A stretch of 64,000 nt of DNA, from contig CAWBSR010000003.1 in the NCBI GenBank assembly GCA_963791545.1, positions 185,096 through 249,095 on the forward strand, read 5' to 3'. The position numbers and the translations under genes were made by a program. This stretch comes from JALYXV01 sp963791545 (GTDB taxonomy: Bacteria > Actinomycetota > Acidimicrobiia > Acidimicrobiales > Palsa-688). The notes under the pieces were generated by a model that searched no databases, was not told the origin of the DNA, and saw only the letters and a program-made list of their open reading frames with translations. Positions 15,941 to 23,793 of this stretch are shown in pieces (positions within the stretch are counted from its first letter, which is position 1; every line of letters starts with the position of its first letter).

Positions 15941-16363
15941 TTATCCGAGAGGATCGTTGAGCGACCAGATCGACACGTTGGGGTGGTCGGCGCTGAGCGC
16001 CTTGAGGTCGTCGGGATCCGAAGTTGCAATCACACCCCCACCCAGGCGAACCGCCGTGGCGACCACAATGGCGTCGACGGCTGAGCCGACGCCAGCTCGG
16101 GACCGCAGGCGGCCCGCCAGACGGGCGGTTCCAAGATCCAATCCAACCCGGCGCACGCCGCTGACAAAGAGTCGATCGACCCCAGCGTCGGTGGGGTCGC
16201 CGCGGTACACCTCGGCGAGAACGGGTAGCGGTATGACTCTCTCCGCCCGTTCGCGCTGAGCGCGTCGAGCTATGGCGATGGCGCGGACCCCGAGAACCCC
16301 TCGAGTTGTCGGGCGTGCGAGGGCGTTGACGGCCTCGGTGTCGAGGATCAGGAAGCGTGCCAG
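15941..16363 (-). CDS. PIN-domain ribonuclease toxin (VapC-like), non-ATG start
   Basis: A 140-residue PIN domain if begun at CTG 16363, the first plausible codon after an in-frame TGA; GTG 16210 would remove the first catalytic motif. The N-terminus then reads ARFLILDTEAVNAL with the first Asp, followed by PLPVLAEVYRG (Glu), GSAVDAIVVATA (Asp) and VIATSDPDDLKAL (Asp), i.e. the four metal-binding acids of active PIN nucleases. It overlaps the end of the antitoxin gene by 16 bp. VapC proteins cut tRNA or rRNA when not held by VapB. The use of CTG is inferred. An upstream ribosome site is weak, which suggests translational coupling. Confidence 0.8.
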   Translation of the reverse strand: MARFLILDTEAVNALARPTTRGVLGVRAIAIARRAQRERAERVIPLPVLAEVYRGDPTDAGVDRLFVSGVRRVGLDLGTARLAGRLRSRAGVGSAVDAIVVATAVRLGGGVIATSDPDDLKALSADHPNVSIWSLNDPLG

Positions 16364-16557
16364 AAGCGATCAGCCTCGGCAGCTACCTCCTCCGGGACGG
16401 GGCCGGTCTCGGTCTCGAGTTGGTCGAGCAGCCGGCCGAACGTCTCGTTGTCGAGCTCGCGCCGGACCGCGGCCTGAATGTAAGCCACGACATCTGGGGT
16501 CGCAGCCCGGACCCGAGAAACGAGGTCGCTGTCGAGTTCAACTGGCTCGGTCGCCAT
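16348..16557 (-). CDS. VapB-like antitoxin
   Basis: A 69-residue protein starting at ATG 16557 (MATEPVEL). A short N-terminal part with LVSRVRAATPDVVAYIQAAV resembles a ribbon-helix-helix style dimerisation segment, and the acidic C-terminal tail LDQLETETGPVPEEVAAEAD is the expected toxin-wrapping region. Its last codons overlap the PIN gene start. The open frame extends to 16722 without support. The pair may stabilise the integrated element against loss. Confidence 0.78.
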   Translation of the reverse strand: MATEPVELDSDLVSRVRAATPDVVAYIQAAVRRELDNETFGRLLDQLETETGPVPEEVAAEADRFWHAS

Positions 16558-16861
16558 GCGTACAGCATATGCAGGCCCAACAATCGACCCATCAAGACGG
16601 TGCGAAGTGTCGCCGCCCGTCGCATCCGTGGCCGACGAGGAGGGCGGAACCCGCCACTGTCCGGCTGCACCCGGTCGACACACATCGGCCGTGGGATTTA
16701 TGAGAACCGCCGTGAGAACCATACGCCGGCAAAAGCCCAGAAACAGCGGTAACCATCGGTACCCAACTGACAGTTCACGCCGCGCATAGTTCCAGGTCAG
16801 ACGTGGTTTTTTGGACCAAATCGGGCACCGTCGGTAACCTCCGGAAAACGGTCCGGCCTGA
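16558..16861. other. Non-coding region between vapB-like gene and attR
   Basis: About 300 bp with no supportable gene. It must contain the promoter of the minus-strand antitoxin-toxin pair. It is richer in A/T runs (CGGCAAAAGCCC, GGTTTTTTGG, CCGGAAAACGG) than neighbouring genes. No convincing hairpin or origin was found. Confidence 0.6.
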
Positions 16862-16911
16862 ACTACGGATCAGAAGGTTGGGGGTTCGAATCCCTCCGAG
16901 CGCGCAGAGAA
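16862..16911 (+). repeat. attR: 50-bp direct repeat, copy 2
   Basis: Exact copy of 12175-12224. Only the tRNA 3' half is present here, with no acceptor 5' strand, D arm or complete anticodon stem, so it is not a functional tRNA. It marks the far end of the integrated element. Confidence 0.95.
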
Positions 16912-17169
16912 GGTGCCGGGGACGGCTTCACAACCACTGTCGAGGGTCGGCGAAGCTGCCATCGCCGATGCCGGCCTTGACGACGCGTTACTGGCCGCCC
17001 CGCTTCGACGGCTGCTCGACACGCAGCCCGGTGGCGGGCGCATTCGGGGACGCATGGCGTGGCACTTCCGCCAACCGGCGATCTCTCCATAGGGAGATGG
17101 CTCACGTCAGACCGTGCCATGACGGTGGCCTGAGTCGGTGTATGGGCAACGTCGCTTTGCCGGGACCGC
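16912..17169. other. Region right of attR, no firm gene
   Basis: A 59-codon plus frame (GTG 16913 to TAG 17092) is readable, with content like LDDALLAAPLRRLLDTQP, but it has no ribosome site and no recognised family. It could be a remnant of whatever followed tRNA-Arg before integration. It contains no clear terminator for the minus-strand TetR gene. Confidence 0.4.
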
Positions 17170-17823
17170 TCAACCGGGTGGGCCGAACAGCTCACGTTCG
17201 ACGATGTCGATGACCCAATCCTGCCATTCGGCCGTGGTCCATCCTCGTTGGGTGACCAGAAGCTCGTAGGTGTCGCTGTTGACGAGGGCGAAGAACGTGT
17301 CGACGGCGCGGCCGCGGGCGATCCCGGCGCGCAGCGGCCTTTGTTCGACCAACAGGTCGACAAATGCCTCCTGGGTGCGGTGACGCCGCTCGTGGTCCTG
17401 GCGGATCATGTCCCGCGCCCCCGCCTCGGTGGCCGCGGCATCCCGCATGACAACTTTGAGCGCGGCGGTGCGGGCCGCGATCTGGCACGCCCCGCTGACG
17501 ATGCGCCGCAACTGGAGCCGGGCGTCTGGTTCGCGTCGGGCCTCGGAGACCCAATCCCGCTCGAGAAGGCCCACCGGCTGGTCGTCGCCCGTGATCGTGA
17601 CGTCCAAGGCCGCCTCCAGGACGGCCTGCTTGGTCCCGAAAGCCTGGTAGACGGTGGCCGGAGCAACACCGGCTTCATGAGCGATGGCTTGCACGGTCGT
17701 GGCGGTGTAGCCGCGCTCCAAGAAGAGCCGAAGACCGGCGTCGATGATCCGCAGGCGGGTCTCACGGGCCCGGAGCTCCCGGCGTCGCCCCGCTTCTGTC
17801 CTGCCCTTGACCGGCGGCCGCAT
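17170..17823 (-). CDS. TetR family transcriptional regulator
   Basis: A 217-residue regulator with a standard N-terminal helix-turn-helix (RDLFLERGYTATTVQAI-like region, then EAGVAPATVYQAFGTK). The C-terminal domain is helical and unassigned, containing a WQDWVIDIVERELF end. ATG 17823. It is divergent from the cupin gene across 115 bp that carry a 12-bp palindrome, so it probably represses itself and the cupin gene. Ligand unknown. Confidence 0.92.
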   Translation of the reverse strand: MRPPVKGRTEAGRRRELRARETRLRIIDAGLRLFLERGYTATTVQAIAHEAGVAPATVYQAFGTKQAVLEAALDVTITGDDQPVGLLERDWVSEARREPDARLQLRRIVSGACQIAARTAALKVVMRDAAATEAGARDMIRQDHERRHRTQEAFVDLLVEQRPLRAGIARGRAVDTFFALVNSDTYELLVTQRGWTTAEWQDWVIDIVERELFGPPG

Positions 17824-17834
17824 CCATGAAAGGA

Positions 17835-17860
17835 TAACTCTATAGAGTGATACTATACAA
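17835..17860. promoter_or_regulatory. Palindromic operator and promoter between tetR and cupin genes
   Basis: ACTCTATAGAGT (17837-17848) is a perfect 12-bp palindrome, with outer AT/AT pairs extending it to about 18 bp. It is followed by GATACTATAC, which contains a plausible -10 element for the rightward gene. This is a local AT-rich island in GC-rich DNA, in the divergent intergenic region of a TetR gene. Confidence 0.7.
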
Positions 17861-17938
17861 ATGTGACGTCCGTTCGGAAGTCACCGGATAGAGGAGACGA
17901 CCGATGCGCGTCCGAGCCGGAGCAAGCGGGGGTGGCAG

Positions 17939-18379
17939 ATGCCTGGGCCGTTCGTAATCGAACCGAGGACCAACGCGGCCATCGACAACGGGGTAGCCCA
18001 GCTAAACCTGGTCTTGGAACCAGGGCGGGCCGCGGGGTTCGCCATCTTCGTGAACAACTTCCCGGCCTTCGGGGGCGGCCCACCAGCCCACCACCACAAC
18101 GCCTACGACGAAGCATTCTACGTGCTCTCAGGTGAAATGGAGTTCTGCGTGGACGGCCACCGAGAGCGCGTTACCCCGGGGTCGATGGCGTGGGTGCCCC
18201 GTGGTGCCACGCACGCGTTTCGGAATCCGTCCTCCGAGCCGGCCCGCATGCTGGTCGTGACCACGCCGGAGGCGATCGACCTGATCCTCCGCATGCCTGA
18301 AGGGGCCCAAAGTCCTGATGCGATGCGGGCGCTGTTCGCGGCGCATGATTCGCAGATCGACGGCCCACCGTTGAGCTGA
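17939..18379 (+). CDS. Cupin domain protein
   Basis: A 146-residue single-domain cupin_2 protein. Motif 1 is PAHHHNAYDEAFYVLSGE with the metal-binding His-x-His and Glu; motif 2 is PGSMAWVPRGATHAFRN with the last His. The C-terminal ~35 residues are helical (PDAMRALFAAHDSQ). Such small cupins include quercetinase-like dioxygenases and sugar or antibiotic-modifying enzymes; the activity is not predictable. ATG 17939 follows GCGGGGGTGG. It is probably under control of the divergent TetR gene. Confidence 0.9.
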   Translation: MPGPFVIEPRTNAAIDNGVAQLNLVLEPGRAAGFAIFVNNFPAFGGGPPAHHHNAYDEAFYVLSGEMEFCVDGHRERVTPGSMAWVPRGATHAFRNPSSEPARMLVVTTPEAIDLILRMPEGAQSPDAMRALFAAHDSQIDGPPLS

Positions 18380-18603
18380 AGGTAAACGCCCATCCTTCCA
18401 ACTTCCCTACCGGACCAGGATCACCCTGTCCCTGGGTTTGCCGGTGCGGCGTCCATACCCCTTGCGGAGGCTTCCGGCGTTTGGAGGTAGCAGAAACAGG
18501 CCAGTCTCGCGAGCCACGCCAAGTTCCCGGAGACCAGCAAACGAAGTGCGCGGATCGGGCCCGTCAGAACGGCCGGCAGCCGCGGCGCGGTCTCTTCGGG
18601 CTC

Positions 18604-18912
18604 TCAGCGCGGCTGAGCCGCGTCCCGGCGGCGCCGGGTCACGAACACCAGAACCGCTCCCCCAACCGCCAGCCCCGCAGCCAACTCCGACAGCCCGTAC
18701 ACGTGATTGCCACCAGTGAAAGACAAACTCTCGGCAGGAACCGGCCTACCGCCAGCAACCGTCGGGCCACCGAGGACGGGCGGCGGCCCCACGAGCGTCG
18801 TAGCCGGGGCCGGCGGATAGCCGGTCTGCGCCCACGCCGCCGCCGGCACGGCCACCAACGCTCCCAAACCCACAAATAGAACAAAGAACAACCGAGCGCC
18901 ACACCTCAACAT
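18604..18912 (-). CDS. Small secreted protein with LSFTG-type cell-wall anchor
   Basis: A 102-residue protein starting at ATG 18912, behind GGGGAGG (TTG 18930 would place that site inside the gene). It has an N-terminal signal peptide ending near AAAWAQT and a short Pro/Gly-rich mature region. The C-terminal sorting module is SLSFTGG, then a hydrophobic helix and RRRR. LxFTG in place of LPxTG is common in Acidimicrobiia-like genomes. The mature part after cleavage would be only ~40-50 residues, so a short wall-linked peptide or spacer is likely. No sortase gene is nearby. Confidence 0.72.
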   Translation of the reverse strand: MLRCGARLFFVLFVGLGALVAVPAAAWAQTGYPPAPATTLVGPPPVLGGPTVAGGRPVPAESLSFTGGNHVYGLSELAAGLAVGGAVLVFVTRRRRDAAQPR

Positions 18913-19004
18913 GAACCACGACCTCCCCAACAGACGACAAACCAGCGGGCGGACACAGCGCCTACCGCCGCCATGCTAGACCACATCAGACAACCCGGCC
19001 ACCG

Positions 19005-21950
19005 TCACCGCTCGCACACGGGCGGGCAGGCTGCCGAGCGACGCCCGGTGGGCTCGGGAAGTGGTGCCAGCCAGGCGTCGAAACCGGTCGCCCGCAGCCG
19101 TAGCCGGACGCTCGTGGGGGCCGCCGTGCTGAGCGACAATTTGACCCTGCGAGCCCAGCCGTCGCCCCCTGCCTCGATCTCCCAACCCGCCGGTACCAGG
19201 ATTGACACTGTTATCTGGTCGGCGCCCAAAACCGGTTGACGGGGCAATTGGAGCACGTAGCTCCCCTGGCTGGCCAGGCGGATAACTCCGTCGACTTGGA
19301 TACTGAAAGTGCGAGTGGCGCCGGGCGGGAGACTGACGAAGGTCGATACGACATTCTCCCCCAGTTCGCGGGCCGGTGGCAGATTCATGGCAACGCCATC
19401 GAGCGAGGCGGAGGCGACGTTCAGTGGCGTGTAGACCGACAGGAAGGTTCGGTTCTCGCCAGCCAGAAACCTGGAGTCGTACGGACCCAGAGCACCCGGG
19501 GAGTGGCCCGCCGCGGGTGCATTATTGGTTAGGTGGACACTGATCTTGCCGCTCACCCGGGCGTCCGCATCGTTTTGCGCATCGCCCCGCGGGCTCAGGT
19601 GGATTTCGTAATCGACCCGGCGTTGCAGGTAGTAGTCGACCTTGTTGGCCGAGGCGTTCTGAGTCGTGACCAGCCACTGGTCCCCCGTGATGGGCCCGAC
19701 GGCCCCGGACGCACCGATCTGGGCCACGAATGCCTGCTCCGCCGGATCCTTCATGTAGATCTGGAGGTTGCGCCCTGCCACTGCCGGCCCCAGGGCCTGG
19801 ACCACCTGGACCGGGTTTCCCAGATCGTGGCTGACCATGGCCTCGAACGTCGCCTGGGCAACCTGACCCAGGAACGCGATCCTCGGATCTTGCGCGAGGA
19901 CGTCGTACGCCTGTAGCAGCGTTACCTGGACCACGTTGTCCGCCGTGACGGCGTCCGGCCAACTGGCAACCTTGATCGGCCCGGTAAGGCGCAGCAGGTT
20001 GGACAACGCTATGGGGTCCACACCGATGACACCATCGACCGGCTGGCCGCTCGAAAGCGGATAGAGGTCCGCCGCGAGGGCAGCCACGGTGGGAAAGTCG
20101 GGGGACATGTTGAGGTTCTGCCACAGGTCAAACGGTGAGAACTGGCCGTATCGGGCGAGGTAGTCGGCGGGGGCGCTGAACCGCCGGGAACCCAGCGGCG
20201 CATCGAGTTCGGCACCGCGGCCAAAGCGTCCCAACGAAATGCGTCCCCCGTCTATGACCAGTTCACCGAAGTTTCCAATCAGTCCCCCCGTCGCCCGGGC
20301 CTCCGAATTGTTTTGGAAGAGCAACAGATACCGCCGCGGACGGTTGCCACCGAGTATCGCAGGCGCGATGGCGGCTGCGGTCGAGCTCTGGTGAACCTCG
20401 CGCGCCACCCGGGTCAACTTGGTGTCCAGGTCATCGACGGCCCGGCGGACTTGGGGCAACAGAACGGTACGAGGGAGCCGATGGACTTCTCGGGACGACC
20501 GGGTCAGCTGACCGTCGAGGGATTTCAGGCGCGCCGCCAGCCGGGTCACGGTGTCGAGCGGCACGGTACCCCGCTGGATACGCAACGACTGGACGTCACC
20601 GTCGGCCGCCAGTTGGCTGCCCGACTCGCTCAGCTCCAGGCCAACGGTAGCGAGAACCCTCGCCGCCCGGAGGTTGGCCGCTACCACAGGTACCACGCGG
20701 CCGGCGCCGACGCCAAACGCCCCGAGACGCTGCTTGGCGGTTGTGAACGAGGCCGCCGCCCGGGCGAAGTCCTGGCGCGCGGACGCGGCGCGACCCGCCT
20801 CCTCATCCAATATCCCGGCGTGGGCGGCTGACGCCCCCGCTTGCAGGGGCGCCCGAACCCGGGCCATCGCCCAGATGGCGGGACCCGAGATGACGACCAC
20901 AAGAATCCCGCCAGCCAGGACAGCCCACCGGGCCGCGACCGGTAGTCCCACGATCGGCTCTTCGTACATCGCGGCGTGGCTTGTCCAGCGCCATATCACG
21001 CCGAGCGGTACAGCTGTGACGGCCAGGGCCACCCAGGGGTTGCTGTACCCACGGTCAACGACAACGGCCGCCGCCACACTCGCCAACTCGGCCAGGAGCA
21101 GCAGCCACACTGCCTGCGACCGGGTTCGTCCCAGCTTGACCAGGCGGTGCGAAAGATTGTCGCGGTCGCCGACCATGATCGACTTGCCCCGCCGAGCCCG
21201 CCCCAAGGTCACCGAAATGGCGTCGAGTAGCGGGAGCCCCATGATCAGCAGAGGCACGATCAGGCGCACCGACGCCGAGCCGAGCGGGTGGGCGGCCAGG
21301 GAGATCGCCGCGATTGCCGCGCCCAAGAACATGCTGCCGGCATCACCCATGAAGATCGTGGCGGGGTGGAGATTGAACGCCAGGAAGCCCAGGCAGGCAC
21401 CGGTGACCGCAAGAGCGGTGACGGCGAGCGCCACCTGACCGGCGGCCAGGGCCACCGCGGCCATTCCGAGCCCAGCCAGGGCCGCGGTTCCGCCGCACAG
21501 GCCGTCCATGTTGTCGAGCAAGTCGAAGGCGTTGGTTATCCCGACCATCCAAACGAGGGAAATCGCGCCGTCGGCGATCGGCGACGCGGTCAGTTGGAAG
21601 CGCACCCCGGCGCTGAGGACTACTGCGGCCGCCAGCACCTGGCACCCCACGCGAAGGCCGGCCCCGAGGGTTAACAGATCGTCGGCCAAACCGACCCCGC
21701 CGAGCAGGGTCGCAGCCAGCAGGACCCGCCAAATCGTCGAGTCGATCCCACCGGCGGCCACGGCGCCAGCGTTGGCCGCCACGATGATAGCCAGGCCACC
21801 GAGGTGAGGAGTCGAGCTGACATGGCTCCAGTGTTGGCCTGGTCGGTCAAAGACGCCGGTAGCCAGGGCGAAGCCTCGGGCCAAGGGCGTGCCCAGAAGA
21901 CCTATTCCAGTAGCGACAGCGAGAGCGAGTGTCAGGTGGTCGAGCGTCAC
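19005..21950 (-). CDS. GT4 lipid-linked sugar-1-phosphate transferase fused to DUF4012
   Basis: A 981-residue protein starting at GTG 21950, whose GTGA overlaps the preceding short ORF's stop. Residues ~1-320 are an MraY/WecA-type multi-TM transferase: STPHLGG, the ADD pair at 90-91, NAFDLLDNMDG (141-150), MGDAGSMFLG and GDRDNLSHRLV. This half should move a sugar phosphate from a UDP-sugar to undecaprenyl phosphate. One more TM (~343-362) leads to an extracytoplasmic ~600-residue DUF4012 region, with FQNNSEARATGGLIGNFG and DPIALSNLLRLTGPI. DUF4012 proteins cluster with actinobacterial polysaccharide genes but have no known activity. The long upstream open frame to 22289 is not supported. Confidence 0.88.
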   Translation of the reverse strand: MTLDHLTLALAVATGIGLLGTPLARGFALATGVFDRPGQHWSHVSSTPHLGGLAIIVAANAGAVAAGGIDSTIWRVLLAATLLGGVGLADDLLTLGAGLRVGCQVLAAAVVLSAGVRFQLTASPIADGAISLVWMVGITNAFDLLDNMDGLCGGTAALAGLGMAAVALAAGQVALAVTALAVTGACLGFLAFNLHPATIFMGDAGSMFLGAAIAAISLAAHPLGSASVRLIVPLLIMGLPLLDAISVTLGRARRGKSIMVGDRDNLSHRLVKLGRTRSQAVWLLLLAELASVAAAVVVDRGYSNPWVALAVTAVPLGVIWRWTSHAAMYEEPIVGLPVAARWAVLAGGILVVVISGPAIWAMARVRAPLQAGASAAHAGILDEEAGRAASARQDFARAAASFTTAKQRLGAFGVGAGRVVPVVAANLRAARVLATVGLELSESGSQLAADGDVQSLRIQRGTVPLDTVTRLAARLKSLDGQLTRSSREVHRLPRTVLLPQVRRAVDDLDTKLTRVAREVHQSSTAAAIAPAILGGNRPRRYLLLFQNNSEARATGGLIGNFGELVIDGGRISLGRFGRGAELDAPLGSRRFSAPADYLARYGQFSPFDLWQNLNMSPDFPTVAALAADLYPLSSGQPVDGVIGVDPIALSNLLRLTGPIKVASWPDAVTADNVVQVTLLQAYDVLAQDPRIAFLGQVAQATFEAMVSHDLGNPVQVVQALGPAVAGRNLQIYMKDPAEQAFVAQIGASGAVGPITGDQWLVTTQNASANKVDYYLQRRVDYEIHLSPRGDAQNDADARVSGKISVHLTNNAPAAGHSPGALGPYDSRFLAGENRTFLSVYTPLNVASASLDGVAMNLPPARELGENVVSTFVSLPPGATRTFSIQVDGVIRLASQGSYVLQLPRQPVLGADQITVSILVPAGWEIEAGGDGWARRVKLSLSTAAPTSVRLRLRATGFDAWLAPLPEPTGRRSAACPPVCER

Positions 21951-22138
21951 GTTCGCTCGAGGATCGCCTGGCCCACCTCGGCGTTGTCGTGGCGGGCTGC
22001 TGAGACCGCTTGTTCCAAGTCGGGGTTGAGGTCGCGAGTCAGCCACCATCCCGCCAACGACTGCACTTCGATCAACGCCTGCACCAGATGGGAGCCGCTG
22101 GAACCGGCGCCGCCGGTCACCAGATACATCTTCGGCAT
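21947..22138 (-). pseudogene. Shrunken NAD-dependent epimerase ORF (63 aa)
   Basis: It begins at ATG 22138 after the strong site GGAGGGGAGGG. The first ~20 residues are an SDR/epimerase start, MYLVTGGAGSSGSHLVQALI (normally TGGAGFIGSHLV). It then passes directly into a helical C-terminal-like stretch (AGWWLTRDLNPDLEQAV) and stops in ACGTGA, coupled to the next gene by a 4-bp overlap. About 250 residues expected in an epimerase are missing, so a large in-frame internal deletion is likely. Alternatively it is a leader peptide that couples translation to the GT4-DUF4012 gene. Confidence 0.6.
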
Positions 22139-22364
22139 CCCAGCAAATCCCTCCCCTCCGTAGCCGACCCGCTAAAGCGGCGACCAAGGCCGACCCGCTA
22201 TGCCCGGCGCCGGAAACCGGCGAACCGACCGTACCGTACCGTACCGGCCCGCCCGGCCCGGATGCACCCCCGGCGCCCAAACCGGACAATGGGGCGTGAA
22301 GCTCGAACTATCCTGGGCGACGGACGGGATTCACCTGTCGCGGCGGCTGGGAGGCTTTGATCTT

Positions 22365-23648
22365 ATGACCACTTCAACAATGCGACCGGCAAGGGTCGTG
22401 GTGGTCGGTCAGGGGTATGTCGGATTGCCACTGGCGATGCGCGCCGTCGAAGCGGGTCACGAGGTGGTCGGGTTCGATGTCGACGAGCAGCGTGTGAAGA
22501 GGCTGGCCGACGGCGACTCGCCAATCGGCGACGTCTCGACGGAGCAGTTGGGGGCGGCGCTGGCCGGGGGCCGCTACCGTCCCACCAGCGACGCCACCCG
22601 CTGCGCCGGTTTTGACGTTGCCGTCATCACCGTACCGACACCGCTGTTCGAGGGAGTCCCCGATCTGGCCGGGATCGAGAAGGCCAGCGCCACGCTGGCC
22701 ACCTACCTGCGTCACGGTGCCATGGTGATCCTCGAATCGACCTCGTATCCAGGTACCACCGAAGAACTTATGGTCCCGATACTCGAGTCCGGATCGCACC
22801 TCCAGGCGGGCCGCGATTTTCATGTTGGGTTCAGCCCCGAGAGGATCGATCCGGGCAACCAAGTATGGACCTTTGCCAAAACTCCCAAAATCGTCGCCGG
22901 CATAGACGGACCCTCGCTGGCCGCGGTCCGGACGTTCTACGACACGCTGGTGGAAACTACCGTCCCGGTGGGGGGCCCAAAGGAGGCCGAACTGGCGAAG
23001 CTCCTGGAGAACACATTCCGGCACGTCAACATCGCTCTGGTGAACGAACTCGCGGTGTTTGCCAACGAGCTCGGCATCAACATTTGGGAAGTCATCGACG
23101 CCGCTTCCACCAAGCCCTTCGGCTTCATGCGCTTTGTGCCGGGACCCGGGGTCGGCGGGCACTGCCTGCCCATCGACCCGAGCTATCTGGCCTGGCGGGT
23201 GGAACGCAAACTTGGACGATCGTTCAGGTTCGTCGAGTTGGCCAAGGACATTAATGACCACATGCCCGACTACATCGTCAACCGTCTGATGCTTTCCTTC
23301 AACGCCCGCAAGAGGTCGATCAACGGTTCCCGGCTTTTGTTGCTCGGCGTGTCGTACAAGCGCAACACCGGCGACTGCCGGGAATCACCCGCCATTGCGG
23401 TGGCCGAGCGGTTGGTTGCCCTTGGAGCACAGGTCAGCGCGGTCGATCCGCACCTCGACCAAGACATGATGCTGCCCGGCATTACCGCAGTTCTTCTCGA
23501 TGCCGAGGAAGTGGCTCGGGCCGACGCGGTGGTCGTCCTCACCGACCACGACGCCTTTGACCGCGATCTGGTCCTAGCCAATGCCCGCTTCATTTTCGAC
23601 ACTCGCCATTGGCTCGCCGCAGGGGGAAGCACGGTGGAGCTGCTTTGA
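22365..23648 (+). CDS. Nucleotide-sugar dehydrogenase (UDP-glucose / UDP-HexNAc 6-dehydrogenase family)
   Basis: A 427-residue enzyme beginning at ATG 22365 behind GGGAGG. It has N-terminal NAD site VVVVGQGYVGLPLA, TVPTPLFEGVPDL, GFSPERIDPGN, the central lysine/asparagine helix ELAKLLENTFRHVNIAL, and the catalytic cysteine in GPGVGGHCLPIDPSYL. The C-terminal UDP-binding domain has LGVSYKRNTGDCRESPA. The GGHCLPIDP form and helix sequence are closer to the UDP-N-acetyl-hexosamine (WbpA/WecC) branch than to plain UDP-glucose dehydrogenases. The product would be a UDP-uronic acid for surface polysaccharide. It is divergent from the GT4-DUF4012 gene. Confidence 0.9.
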   Translation: MTTSTMRPARVVVVGQGYVGLPLAMRAVEAGHEVVGFDVDEQRVKRLADGDSPIGDVSTEQLGAALAGGRYRPTSDATRCAGFDVAVITVPTPLFEGVPDLAGIEKASATLATYLRHGAMVILESTSYPGTTEELMVPILESGSHLQAGRDFHVGFSPERIDPGNQVWTFAKTPKIVAGIDGPSLAAVRTFYDTLVETTVPVGGPKEAELAKLLENTFRHVNIALVNELAVFANELGINIWEVIDAASTKPFGFMRFVPGPGVGGHCLPIDPSYLAWRVERKLGRSFRFVELAKDINDHMPDYIVNRLMLSFNARKRSINGSRLLLLGVSYKRNTGDCRESPAIAVAERLVALGAQVSAVDPHLDQDMMLPGITAVLLDAEEVARADAVVVLTDHDAFDRDLVLANARFIFDTRHWLAAGGSTVELL

Positions 23649-23793
23649 GAGTGACCTCTATTTCTCGCGCCGGATAGCACCGACCACACTACCCACGGTC
23701 GCCGGCGTCGAAACACCTCTCAGTCGAGATGGAAAACATTCAATTCGAAGCCGCCCGTCGCTGAGGCGGCCGCGCAATGGACCGGACGGTTGC

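Larger units (their letters stand above)
12175..16911. mobile_element. Integrated element in tRNA-Arg (integrase, primase-helicase, VapBC)
   Basis: A perfect 50-bp direct repeat bounds the region: 12175-12224 (3' half of tRNA-Arg plus GCAGAGAA) and 16862-16911. Between the copies lie a tyrosine integrase adjacent to the tRNA end, a TOTE-type primase-helicase and a VapBC-like pair, in 4.7 kb. No structural, conjugation or phage genes are present, so it is a small satellite-like island. Integration keeps the tRNA intact, as usual for tyrosine integrases. Which copy is attL or attR is by convention. Confidence 0.9.

Noticed and set aside
14634..16259. 541-residue plus-strand frame overlapping the helicase
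   Set aside because: Arg/Pro-rich out-of-frame translation of the helicase gene.
16862..16911. Second tRNA-Arg gene
   Set aside because: Only the 3' half is present; no acceptor partner or D arm. It is the attachment-site duplicate.
16803..17213. 136-residue plus frame
   Set aside because: It includes a translation of the tRNA-derived attR repeat (RRLGVRIPPSAQ), a well-known artefact.
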